Origin: Phycisphaerales bacterium UBA966
GTDB lineage: Bacteria; Planctomycetota; Phycisphaerae; Phycisphaerales; SM1A02
Length of the DNA stretch: 10,530 nt
Assembly (NCBI GenBank): GCA_002292895.1
Contig: DBCE01000064.1
Coordinates: 1-10,530 of the forward strand
Reading direction: 5' to 3'
A program made the position numbers and the translations under genes. Position 1 is the first letter of the stretch. Every line of letters starts with the position of its first letter. Below the pieces are notes generated by a model, which saw nothing but the letters and a program-made list of their open reading frames with translations, did not search any database and was not told the origin of the DNA. Shown here piece by piece: positions 1 through 5,821 of the stretch.

Positions 1-678
1 TCCCGTGCGCCCAGGTGGGGCATCACTCACGGCGATGTCACCTGAAAGGTCGATCAAGGCGCTGGTCACACCGCGTTCGCGCAGTACCTCCAGTGCAGCA
101 TCGGCGCCAATTCCTTGGCCAATTCCGCCGAAATCAAGTTCCAGGCCGGGGACGCGTGCGGCGTACGTATGCGTGGCTTCATCAAACTGCACCTGTTGCC
201 ATCCGCAGCGCGCGCGGAGTGTGATCAACTCGGCGGCGTCCGGCACGCGGCCATCACGCCGTGCCGCGCGCCATCGCTTGGTGAGCGCGCCGATGGTTGG
301 ATCAAATGCGCCGTCCGTCATCTGTGCATAGGTGAGCGAAGCGCTCAGTGCGGATGCCAGATCTGGCCCAACAGTGGTCTGCACGGCAGCCACCGAAGGA
401 AGCTGACGAGTTTCGCTTGAAGGTATCCAGTCGCTCAATGCCTCTTCAATACGCGCGAGGCGTGCGAACACTGCGCGCGCGGATTCGTTGGCTGACTCTT
501 CGTTGGGCGCATAGAACACTACGCGACACGGTGCGCCCATCACCACGCGTGAGAACTCAAACTGGTTGCCAGTGGTAGAGATTTGCGTCGCTACGGGCTC
601 AGTGCATTGGCATGCACCCAGCGCGCACACGCCAATGATTGCACTGACAACGTGAGCAAACAGTGTGCCCGTTGTCAT
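1..678 (-). CDS. apbE: ApbE-like FAD:protein FMN transferase lipoprotein (3' end cut by window edge)
   Basis: The 226 visible residues run off the left edge without a stop, so the C-terminus is missing. ApbE proteins transfer FMN from FAD onto Thr or Ser of flavoproteins (for example Rnf/Nqr subunits) outside the cytoplasmic membrane. Visible features: a hydrophobic N-terminus with lipobox L20-G21-A22-C23, which predicts a lipoprotein; a SETRQLP segment near residue 88; the family motif TDGAFDPTIGAL (121-132); LDFGGIGQGIGAD (181-193); and SALIDLSGDIAVSD (206-219). The usual family form of the second motif is roughly GGIxKGYAxD, so Lys and Tyr appear replaced by Gln188 and Ile190. Translation starts at the ATG at 678, which shares its A with the methyltransferase TGA (TGATG). 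No Shine-Dalgarno is visible, so translational coupling is likely. Family assignment is firm. The acceptor flavoprotein is unknown, and no Rnf/Nqr gene is in view. Confidence 0.92.
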   Translation of the reverse strand, partial: MTTGTLFAHVVSAIIGVCALGACQCTEPVATQISTTGNQFEFSRVVMGAPCRVVFYAPNEESANESARAVFARLARIEEALSDWIPSSETRQLPSVAAVQTTVGPDLASALSASLTYAQMTDGAFDPTIGALTKRWRAARRDGRVPDAAELITLRARCGWQQVQFDEATHTYAARVPGLELDFGGIGQGIGADAALEVLRERGVTSALIDLSGDIAVSDAPPGRTG

Positions 679-1388
679 CACCACTGTTTCTGCATGATCA
701 CGATGTTTCGTGCTGGAATATGGCATATCCACTCCAGATCTTGTGCGATGGAACGAAAGGTGGCCTCGCGGTAGAAGGTGACGTGGGTGGGGTCGCGCCG
801 ATAGTGCCAATTTGCAAACTGCTCATCATCGGTCTGAAAGTTCGTCATGATCGCCAATGTTCCACCTGGCCGCAGCAACCGATCAAGTTGCTGAAACTCG
901 GCGCGCGGGTGATGGAAGTGTTCCACTACTTCAGTGCAGGTAATGAAGTCATAGTCACGCTCCAGCGGATCGGTGTCCGGAAAGAAGATCGGGTCATAGA
1001 TTTGCATGGTGTGCCCGGCATCACCCAAGATTTGCGCGAGCGCTGGCCCTGGTCCGCACCCGTAATCAAGACCCTCCCGCGCGGCGGGCAGTCGCTTCAG
1101 CAGTGGATCAGAAAGTCGTTGCAGGAACGCGCGGTACGCCTTGTCGTTGGGATCATTGTTGTGCTGCGCGTAGCGCGCATGTTCAGCAACACGGGTCGGA
1201 AGGTGCGCGTTAGCTAAGAGCGTCGCTTGGCACGTTCCGCAGCGCCAGTACGTCTGCGCGTCAATGACTGCAAGCGTGCGCAACGTGCGGCGCCCACACA
1301 CCCGACATCCGTGCAGCGGTGCCGCAGGGAGCGGCGCCGCAACGGGTGCTGGTACTGGTCGGGGTTTGGGCGTTCGAGGTTCGGGCAT
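678..1388 (-). CDS. Zinc-ribbon class I SAM-dependent methyltransferase
   Basis: The 236-residue protein has a proline-rich head (1-25), then a zinc ribbon with Cys28/Cys31 and Cys50/Cys53. A Rossmann-type methyltransferase follows: SAM-binding motif I LDYGCGPGPAL (107-117), a post-II segment ITCTEVVEHFHHP (149-161), and LLRPGGTLAIMTNF (171-184). The tail segment WHYRRDPTHVTFYR (194-207) recurs in small zinc-ribbon methyltransferases of unknown substrate. The open frame extends far upstream, but that region is antisense to the divergent dehydrogenase and looks non-coding. The ATG at 1388 puts a plausible short leader before the ribbon, so I chose it. No Shine-Dalgarno precedes it. The gene ends in a TGATG junction with the ApbE-like gene, suggesting one transcript. 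The fold is clear; the substrate cannot be read from the sequence. Confidence 0.9.
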   Translation of the reverse strand: MPEPRTPKPRPVPAPVAAPLPAAPLHGCRVCGRRTLRTLAVIDAQTYWRCGTCQATLLANAHLPTRVAEHARYAQHNNDPNDKAYRAFLQRLSDPLLKRLPAAREGLDYGCGPGPALAQILGDAGHTMQIYDPIFFPDTDPLERDYDFITCTEVVEHFHHPRAEFQQLDRLLRPGGTLAIMTNFQTDDEQFANWHYRRDPTHVTFYREATFRSIAQDLEWICHIPARNIVIMQKQW

Positions 1389-1403
1389 GTGGTGGATTGT
1401 GTC

Positions 1404-2447
1404 ATGACGCGAGCGGATTGGCAGCGTGGTAATTTGCCACCCTTGACTCCCACGGCACACATCCTCGGCGCAGGCGGCATTGGAATCGCCGCAGCGGCGT
1501 GCCTGGTACGCGCCGGTTGGTCGGTGACCATGGTTGATGCAAACGCCGCCAAGGTGGCTGCTGGGCGCGCTGCAGGCATGGTTCTTGATGATCAGCCCCC
1601 GATGCGGGTGGATTTTGTGAACTTTGAGTCCTGGAGCCCGCCTGCGGGCACCACGATTCTTCTGTGCACCAAGACCTTTGACAATGCTGCGGTTCTTGCG
1701 CGCCTGTCGGATGACCAAGCATTGCTTCCCATTCAGAATGGCTTTGAGCCCGCCCTGGAGCGTCGCGGGCATCCGAGTGAGGCGATTGCCTCGTTCGTCT
1801 CCGCGTGCCCAGCCGACCGTCCAGTGGCGCGGATCACGCGGCCTGGTTCATTGCACATCGGGGCGCGCCGGGCGGTCAGCGCCGACGAGGCAGGGCGTGT
1901 CGCTGCATTGGCAGCCGCATTCCGCGCGGGCAAACTCTTCGCGGTGGAGCATGTGGATGACGTGCGCCCGTTTAAAGCAACCAAACTGATGTACAACGCG
2001 GCCATCTCGCCGCTTGCAGCAAGCGCGGGTGTGGATAACGCCGGGCTACTGACCAACCCGCTCGCGCAGCGCCTGTTCTTTGCGTTGCTGCGCGAGAACT
2101 ACAACATCCTCCACGGCGTTGGTCAGCGACTTGAGAAGATTGGTCCATTCCATCCAACGACAGTGATGCGAATTCTCTCCACGCCATTTCTTCCGGGAAT
2201 CATGGGCGTGTTCTTTCGGCCGTCACTGCGTGGAACGTATTGCTCCATGAGTCCTGACATGGGTAGCGGTCGAACTGAAGTTGATGCATACAACGGGCAC
2301 CTGGTGCGCCTTGCTGGCAGCAACCCATGCCCAATCAACCGCGCGGTGATTGCCATGGTTGATCGCATCTCCGCCAACCGTGATGCGCCATCGCCGGCAC
2401 ACCTGCAAAAAATGGCTGCGTCGCTTTCGAGCGGGGCATTTCTATGA
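1404..2447 (+). CDS. Ketopantoate reductase (PanE/ApbA) family NAD(P)-dependent dehydrogenase
   Basis: The 347-residue protein begins with a Rossmann motif ILGAGGIGIAAA (20-31). It carries the family signatures QNG (111-113), catalytic-type Lys194 in KLMYN, and SMSPDMGSGRTEVDAYNG (281-298), whose Ser281 and Glu292 correspond to substrate-site Ser and Glu of E. coli PanE. Family members reduce 2-ketopantoate or related 2-keto acids with NADPH. At the site of E. coli Asn184 (KLxxNxxxN) this protein has Ser202, so the substrate may differ from ketopantoate. Length is slightly above the usual ~300. The ATG at 1404 is preceded by GGTGGA with a 7-base spacer and is preferred; TTG at 1434 or 1443 would also keep the Rossmann fold. 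The stop overlaps the next start (ATGA), so the two genes are probably co-translated. I do not assign panE because no pantothenate genes are nearby. Confidence 0.87.
   Translation: MTRADWQRGNLPPLTPTAHILGAGGIGIAAAACLVRAGWSVTMVDANAAKVAAGRAAGMVLDDQPPMRVDFVNFESWSPPAGTTILLCTKTFDNAAVLARLSDDQALLPIQNGFEPALERRGHPSEAIASFVSACPADRPVARITRPGSLHIGARRAVSADEAGRVAALAAAFRAGKLFAVEHVDDVRPFKATKLMYNAAISPLAASAGVDNAGLLTNPLAQRLFFALLRENYNILHGVGQRLEKIGPFHPTTVMRILSTPFLPGIMGVFFRPSLRGTYCSMSPDMGSGRTEVDAYNGHLVRLAGSNPCPINRAVIAMVDRISANRDAPSPAHLQKMAASLSSGAFL
1426..1440. promoter_or_regulatory. Operator-like dyad GTGGnAAnTTnCCAC near the divergent starts
   Basis: This 15-base near-palindrome matches its own reverse complement at 12 positions. 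It lies 38 bases upstream of the methyltransferase ATG (1388). With the chosen ATG at 1404 it falls in codons 8-13 of the dehydrogenase. If that gene instead starts at TTG 1443 the dyad would be intergenic. A regulator site serving the divergent genes is possible; chance is not excluded. Confidence 0.25.
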
Positions 2448-3433
2448 ATGTTGTCACTGGCGCAGCTGGATTCATTGGATCTCACTTGGTTGATCGATTG
2501 CTTCAAGCAGGGGAAGCAGTGCGCGTGGTGGAACATCCGGCGGCTTCTGTTGAGCATCTGCCGCTGAAGAACGTGGAACTGGTGCGCGCTGATATTCGCG
2601 ATGCCACTGCCATGCGCGATGCCACACGGGGGTGCAATCGCGTCTACCACCTTGCCGCGGACCCAAATCTTTGGCGCCGCGATCGCCGCGAGTTTGATGC
2701 CATCAACCATGTTGGCGCATTGAACGTCATGCGCGCGGCACTTGACGGCGGTGCGAGCCGCGTCTTGTATGTGAGTACCGAAAGCATTCTGACATCGGGT
2801 GTGCCCGGATCGACTCACCCATCGATTGAGTCTGCGCGATTCCATGAAGTAGACATGATCGGTCCGTACTGCCTCAGTAAATTCCGCGCAGAGCGCGCGG
2901 CATTCCAGCTTGCAGAGGCGGGCAGTCCGGTGATCGTGTGTAGCCCAACGCTGCCGATCGGGCCAGGGGACCGCAACCAGACGCCGCCCACGCGGCTGGC
3001 CGTTGCGTTCTGCCGCGGCAAGATTCCCGCGTACCTGGATTGCAGTGTGAATCTCATTGACGCGCGCGATGTTGCCGACGGACTGGTGCGCGCGATGGAC
3101 CGTGGTCGGCCGGGAGTGCGGTACATGTTGGGTGCGCACAACACGCGGCTTGCGCACTGGCTGGGAGTGCTGGCTGGCATCGTTGGCCGCCCCGCGCCGC
3201 GCTATTCGATTCCGTACCCGTTGGCGCTCGCCGTCGGCTGGTGCAGCGAGCGATGGGCGGACGCCGTTTCGCACCGCATTCCCATGGCCACCGTGACCGG
3301 CGTTCGTCTCACGCGGCGAACCATGCACTTTGACCACTCGGCCACCCTCAACGAGCTGGGTTTGGCTCCGCGATCAGTGCAGGAAGCCACCCGAGACGCC
3401 GTGGAGTGGTACCGCCAGCAGCGATGGATCTAA
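2444..3433 (+). CDS. NAD-dependent epimerase/dehydratase, extended SDR, HpnA-like
   Basis: The 329-residue protein is an extended short-chain dehydrogenase. It has the N-terminal NAD motif VTGAAGFIGSHL (4-15), Asp50 of the adenine-contacting ADIRD, the HLAAD motif (69-73), a Ser/Thr pair near 111-112, and the catalytic Tyr142-x3-Lys146 in YCLSK. Several stretches resemble the hopanoid-associated sugar epimerase HpnA: DPNLWRRD (73-80), MIGPYCLSKFRAE (138-150), the SPTLPIGPGD segment, GKIPAYLDCSVNLIDARDVADG and a terminal DAVEWYR. HpnA-type proteins are proposed to act on a nucleotide sugar or hopanoid side chain. No squalene-hopene cyclase or other hpn gene is visible, so this remains a resemblance from memory, and a general nucleotide-sugar epimerase is the alternative. 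The start ATG overlaps the preceding stop by four bases. The gene converges on the chemosensory operon. Confidence 0.88.
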   Translation: MNVVTGAAGFIGSHLVDRLLQAGEAVRVVEHPAASVEHLPLKNVELVRADIRDATAMRDATRGCNRVYHLAADPNLWRRDRREFDAINHVGALNVMRAALDGGASRVLYVSTESILTSGVPGSTHPSIESARFHEVDMIGPYCLSKFRAERAAFQLAEAGSPVIVCSPTLPIGPGDRNQTPPTRLAVAFCRGKIPAYLDCSVNLIDARDVADGLVRAMDRGRPGVRYMLGAHNTRLAHWLGVLAGIVGRPAPRYSIPYPLALAVGWCSERWADAVSHRIPMATVTGVRLTRRTMHFDHSATLNELGLAPRSVQEATRDAVEWYRQQRWI

Positions 3434-3478
3434 GGCAACGCCCGCCGGGCTATGAGTGGAACGAGTGAGTTTGGATCA

Positions 3479-4651
3479 TCACTCGAAAGTCACTTCAAGC
3501 AGACTGACATCATCTTCAAAGTCAGTTCGCTTGCCGATCAGTCGGCTGCGGGCGATCAATCGTTCCACGGATCCGTCACCCTTGCGAACTTCTTCAGAAA
3601 CGTTGGCAAGGAAGGCCTCCAAGGCCCAGCATGTGCCGTCTTCCTGCATGATTTCGTGGATGCCATCGCTGTAGACGAAGAGTTGTGCTCCGGGCAGCAG
3701 CGCCGTGGTTGCGGTGCCGTAGGGCGCGCCGCTGAAGGCTCCGATCATGGGGCCGCTGATGTCTTCATTGCCACCAAGTTCTTTGTCCGTGCCGCCCGGG
3801 GTGTACAGCAACGCCGGTGGATGACCGCCGCTGGAGTACTTGAGTTCCCGACGTGAAAGGTCCGCCACGCCGTACCACATGGTGAAGAACATCCCGTTGT
3901 GCTTACTCATCGGGAACATTTCGTTCAGTGCGGAGAGCACCGCGCCTGGATCACCAAGGTCGGCGCCGCCAAGTGCATTGACCTGCATGGCGTTCATGAC
4001 GCTCACCGATAGCAGAGCCGGACCGACTCCGTGACCACACACGTCGAGTAGGTAGATGGCCATGCGATTCTCATCAAGCCAGTGGTAGCCGAAACTATCA
4101 CCGCCGAGACTTGCAGAAGGAACGAACGCCCATCGCGTGCGCACACGTCCTTCAATTGGCTCGGGAATCAGGCTCTGCACGTAATGCGCAGCACTATCAA
4201 GCTCAGCGCGCAGTGCGTTGAAGGCTTCGTCGCGTTCCTTCTGCGCTCGGCTGGCGCGGGCGTGGTATTGAATGCGGGCAATCAATTCCACGGGATTGGG
4301 CAACTTCACCAAGTAATCGTTGGCGCCGCGTGCAAACGCGTCGGCCTTGATTGATGGCTCTTCCTTGACGCTCAGCACAATCAGCGGGATGCGTGCCAGT
4401 GCTGGATCGCGTCGATACGCACTCACCAATTCCAATCCGTCGGCATCGGGCATCACCAAGTCTTGCAAGATCACGTCCGGGTTCACCTCGGCAACCTTGG
4501 CCAACGCCTCGGATCCCTTGATGCACGCAATCAGTTGGATATTCGGATGCGGCAGCAGCATGCGTCGCACTGCTTCTGCGATGATCGGCTGATCATCAAC
4601 AATAAGGACGCGCATCGGGGTTTCATCAGCGACTCCTGCTGCAATATTCAT
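3479..4651 (-). CDS. Response regulator with PP2C/SpoIIE (RsbU-like) serine phosphatase output
   Basis: The 390-residue protein has an N-terminal receiver (about 13-130): acidic pair Asp19-Asp20, phospho-acceptor Asp64 in VILQDLVMP, Ser94, and Lys116 in NDYLVKLP. A helical linker (about 130-155, rich in Arg/Glu/Ala) leads to a PP2C/SpoIIE domain with metal-site signatures GGDSF, LDVCGHGVGPALL, SSGGHPPALL, YSDGIHE and a terminal DDVSLLEVTF. Such domains dephosphorylate phosphoserine on STAS anti-anti-sigma proteins in partner-switching pathways. The receiver strongly resembles WspR (as I recall it: VDDQ, EAVRR, VILQDLVMP, IVLSxKEEP, GANDYLVKLP, RDEA), but the GGDEF domain is absent. It is the last gene of the Wsp-like operon, overlapping cheB by ATGA. 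The ATG at 4651 has AGGAG at 4659-4663 with 7-base spacing. No STAS or anti-sigma gene is in view, so the substrate is unknown. Confidence 0.96.
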   Translation of the reverse strand: MNIAAGVADETPMRVLIVDDQPIIAEAVRRMLLPHPNIQLIACIKGSEALAKVAEVNPDVILQDLVMPDADGLELVSAYRRDPALARIPLIVLSVKEEPSIKADAFARGANDYLVKLPNPVELIARIQYHARASRAQKERDEAFNALRAELDSAAHYVQSLIPEPIEGRVRTRWAFVPSASLGGDSFGYHWLDENRMAIYLLDVCGHGVGPALLSVSVMNAMQVNALGGADLGDPGAVLSALNEMFPMSKHNGMFFTMWYGVADLSRRELKYSSGGHPPALLYTPGGTDKELGGNEDISGPMIGAFSGAPYGTATTALLPGAQLFVYSDGIHEIMQEDGTCWALEAFLANVSEEVRKGDGSVERLIARSRLIGKRTDFEDDVSLLEVTFE

Positions 4652-5748
4652 GGGGTAACTCCTGGTCGTGGTTTGCTGAGTGCGGCAGTGACTGCCGGGC
4701 CAATGTGGTCAATTGCCAAGGTTCGTTCCGCGGCACCGCTCTGGCTTGCAGCGCCGGGCATTCCCCAGACCACGCTGGTTGCTCGATCTTGCGCAAAGGT
4801 ACGCCAACCGCTGTTCTTGAGTGCCATCATGCCCGCCGCTCCGTCCTTGCCCATTCCGGTGAGGAGCACGGCGGCGCCGGTACGGGAACGAACGTTCGCG
4901 AGGCTCTCAAAGAACACGTCAACGGATGGGCGATGGATGAGGTCCGGATCGCCGGCAACGTACTCCAAGGTTCCGCTGGCCTTCATGATCATCTGCTGGG
5001 CCTCCCCAGCCACCAGAATTGATCCTGGGACGGGGCGATCGCCTTGCCGCGCCAGCACCACGGGGCGGCCCGTCTGTGACGTCAGCCATTGTGCGAGCCC
5101 CGGCAGGAACGTTGCGTCCATGTGCTGCACAATCACAACGGCATAGGGCAGCGTGGGTGGTAATGACTTCAGAAATGTCGCCAGTGCCTGCGGTCCACCG
5201 GTGCTGGCGCCGACCGCCACCAAGAGGAATGGGTCGAATGGATCAGGCACCTGGGGCGCCGGAACTTTGGTGGGCGTGCTCACCACCGTTGGCGCGACAG
5301 CAGTGGGCACTTTCGCGACCGACGGCGCCGCAGCCGCAGCCCGAAACTCCGAAGAGGTCATCTTGCGCACGGCGGCAATCTTGCCAAGGAGCGCTTTGTC
5401 TCCCTGCGTCCCGGTACTTCCAAGACGCGGTGTGTCCACGGCGTCCAGTGCACCTGCGCCGATCGCCTCATAGACGCGCGACGCGTTGCCTTCCACCGTG
5501 GCAGTCACCACCACAATTGGGCAGGGCGCATGGCGCATGATCATGCGGGTTGATTCCACCCCGTCCATGACCGGCATGATGAGATCCATCAAGACAAGGT
5601 CAGGGCGATCAGCCTTGGCTCGCTCCAGTGCCTCAGCGCCGTCGTTGGCCATCCAAGCAATCGTCACACCAGGAATCTGCGTCACCACGCGCCGAAGCGC
5701 TTCGCGCGCCATGGCGAGGTCGTTGACAATTGCGATACGAAAGGACAC
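4648..5748 (-). CDS. cheB: CheB-type receptor glutamate methylesterase (WspF-like)
   Basis: The 366-residue protein joins a receiver (1-125) to a CheB methylesterase domain (about 173-355). Phospho-acceptor is Asp55 in LVLMDLIMP. The esterase triad is Ser182 in VGASTGGP, His209 in IVQHM and Asp302 in TGMGKDGA. An Ala/Pro/Val linker (about 137-172) separates the domains. The enzyme removes methyl groups from receptor glutamates, resetting signalling. The receiver has Asn9-Asp10 instead of Asp-Asp, and Thr106 where receivers usually carry Lys (VDTPRLG). Both traits recall WspF more than chemotaxis CheB. The start is GTG at 5748. An in-frame TAA lies four codons upstream, so no longer start exists. 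No Shine-Dalgarno precedes it, and a TAATAT box sits six bases upstream. It is the only operon gene separated from its neighbour, by 73 bases. Confidence 0.96.
   Translation of the reverse strand: MSFRIAIVNDLAMAREALRRVVTQIPGVTIAWMANDGAEALERAKADRPDLVLMDLIMPVMDGVESTRMIMRHAPCPIVVVTATVEGNASRVYEAIGAGALDAVDTPRLGSTGTQGDKALLGKIAAVRKMTSSEFRAAAAAPSVAKVPTAVAPTVVSTPTKVPAPQVPDPFDPFLLVAVGASTGGPQALATFLKSLPPTLPYAVVIVQHMDATFLPGLAQWLTSQTGRPVVLARQGDRPVPGSILVAGEAQQMIMKASGTLEYVAGDPDLIHRPSVDVFFESLANVRSRTGAAVLLTGMGKDGAAGMMALKNSGWRTFAQDRATSVVWGMPGAASQSGAAERTLAIDHIGPAVTAALSKPRPGVTP
4659..4663 (-). promoter_or_regulatory. Shine-Dalgarno AGGAG for the REC-PP2C gene
   Basis: AGGAG on the minus strand lies seven bases before the ATG at 4651, inside the last codons of cheB. 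It supports that start over the internal Met13 codon. It also shows that this organism uses Shine-Dalgarno sequences, which makes their absence before cheB meaningful. Confidence 0.75.
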
Positions 5749-5754
5749 TGGGGG

Positions 5755-5781
5755 ATATTACCGATGGGAGAGAACTTACAA
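5755..5781 (-). promoter_or_regulatory. Candidate promoter for a leaderless cheB transcript
   Basis: On the minus strand TAATAT (5760-5755) resembles a -10 box. TTGTAA (5781-5776) lies upstream as a possible -35, with a short 15-base spacer. Only six bases (CCCCCA) separate the -10 box from the GTG start of cheB at 5748, so transcription would begin at or next to the start codon. Absence of a Shine-Dalgarno fits a leaderless message. The short spacer and lack of a known sigma consensus for this organism limit confidence. Confidence 0.35.
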
Positions 5782-5792
5782 GGCGGAACAGA

Positions 5793-5808
5793 TCACCGTA
5801 ATAGGTGA
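5793..5808. repeat. Small dyad in the cheA-cheB gap
   Basis: TCACC-gtaata-GGTGA is a perfect 5-base inverted repeat with a 6-base centre. It lies between cheA and the candidate cheB promoter. It could be a protein-binding dyad or a weak RNA hairpin; no T-run follows on the minus strand, so it does not look like an intrinsic terminator. The 8-base word TGGGAGAG also occurs twice in this gap (5765-5772 and 5814-5821), as a direct repeat. Either may be chance. Confidence 0.25.
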
Positions 5809-5821
5809 GTGTTTGGGAGAG

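Noticed and set aside
1227..1403. Upstream extension of the dehydrogenase frame
   Set aside because: It is Arg/Cys-rich, antisense to the methyltransferase, and precedes the normal N-terminal Rossmann motif without homologous content.
1401..1408. GTCATGAC perfect palindrome over the dehydrogenase ATG
   Set aside because: Eight-base palindromes are common by chance, and it is explained by the start codon context.
1389..1772. Upstream extension of the methyltransferase frame by 128 codons on the minus strand
   Set aside because: The translated extension has no recognisable fold, is rich in Arg, Cys and His, and is antisense to the Rossmann core of the dehydrogenase.
2123..3337. 404-codon open frame on the minus strand
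   Set aside because: It is antisense to the epimerase and the end of the dehydrogenase and has no domain signature; a shadow caused by high GC at third codon positions.
3440..3450. GCCC-gcc-GGGC hairpin between the convergent operons as a terminator
   Set aside because: Only a 4-base stem with a 3-base loop and no T-run on either strand; too weak to call.
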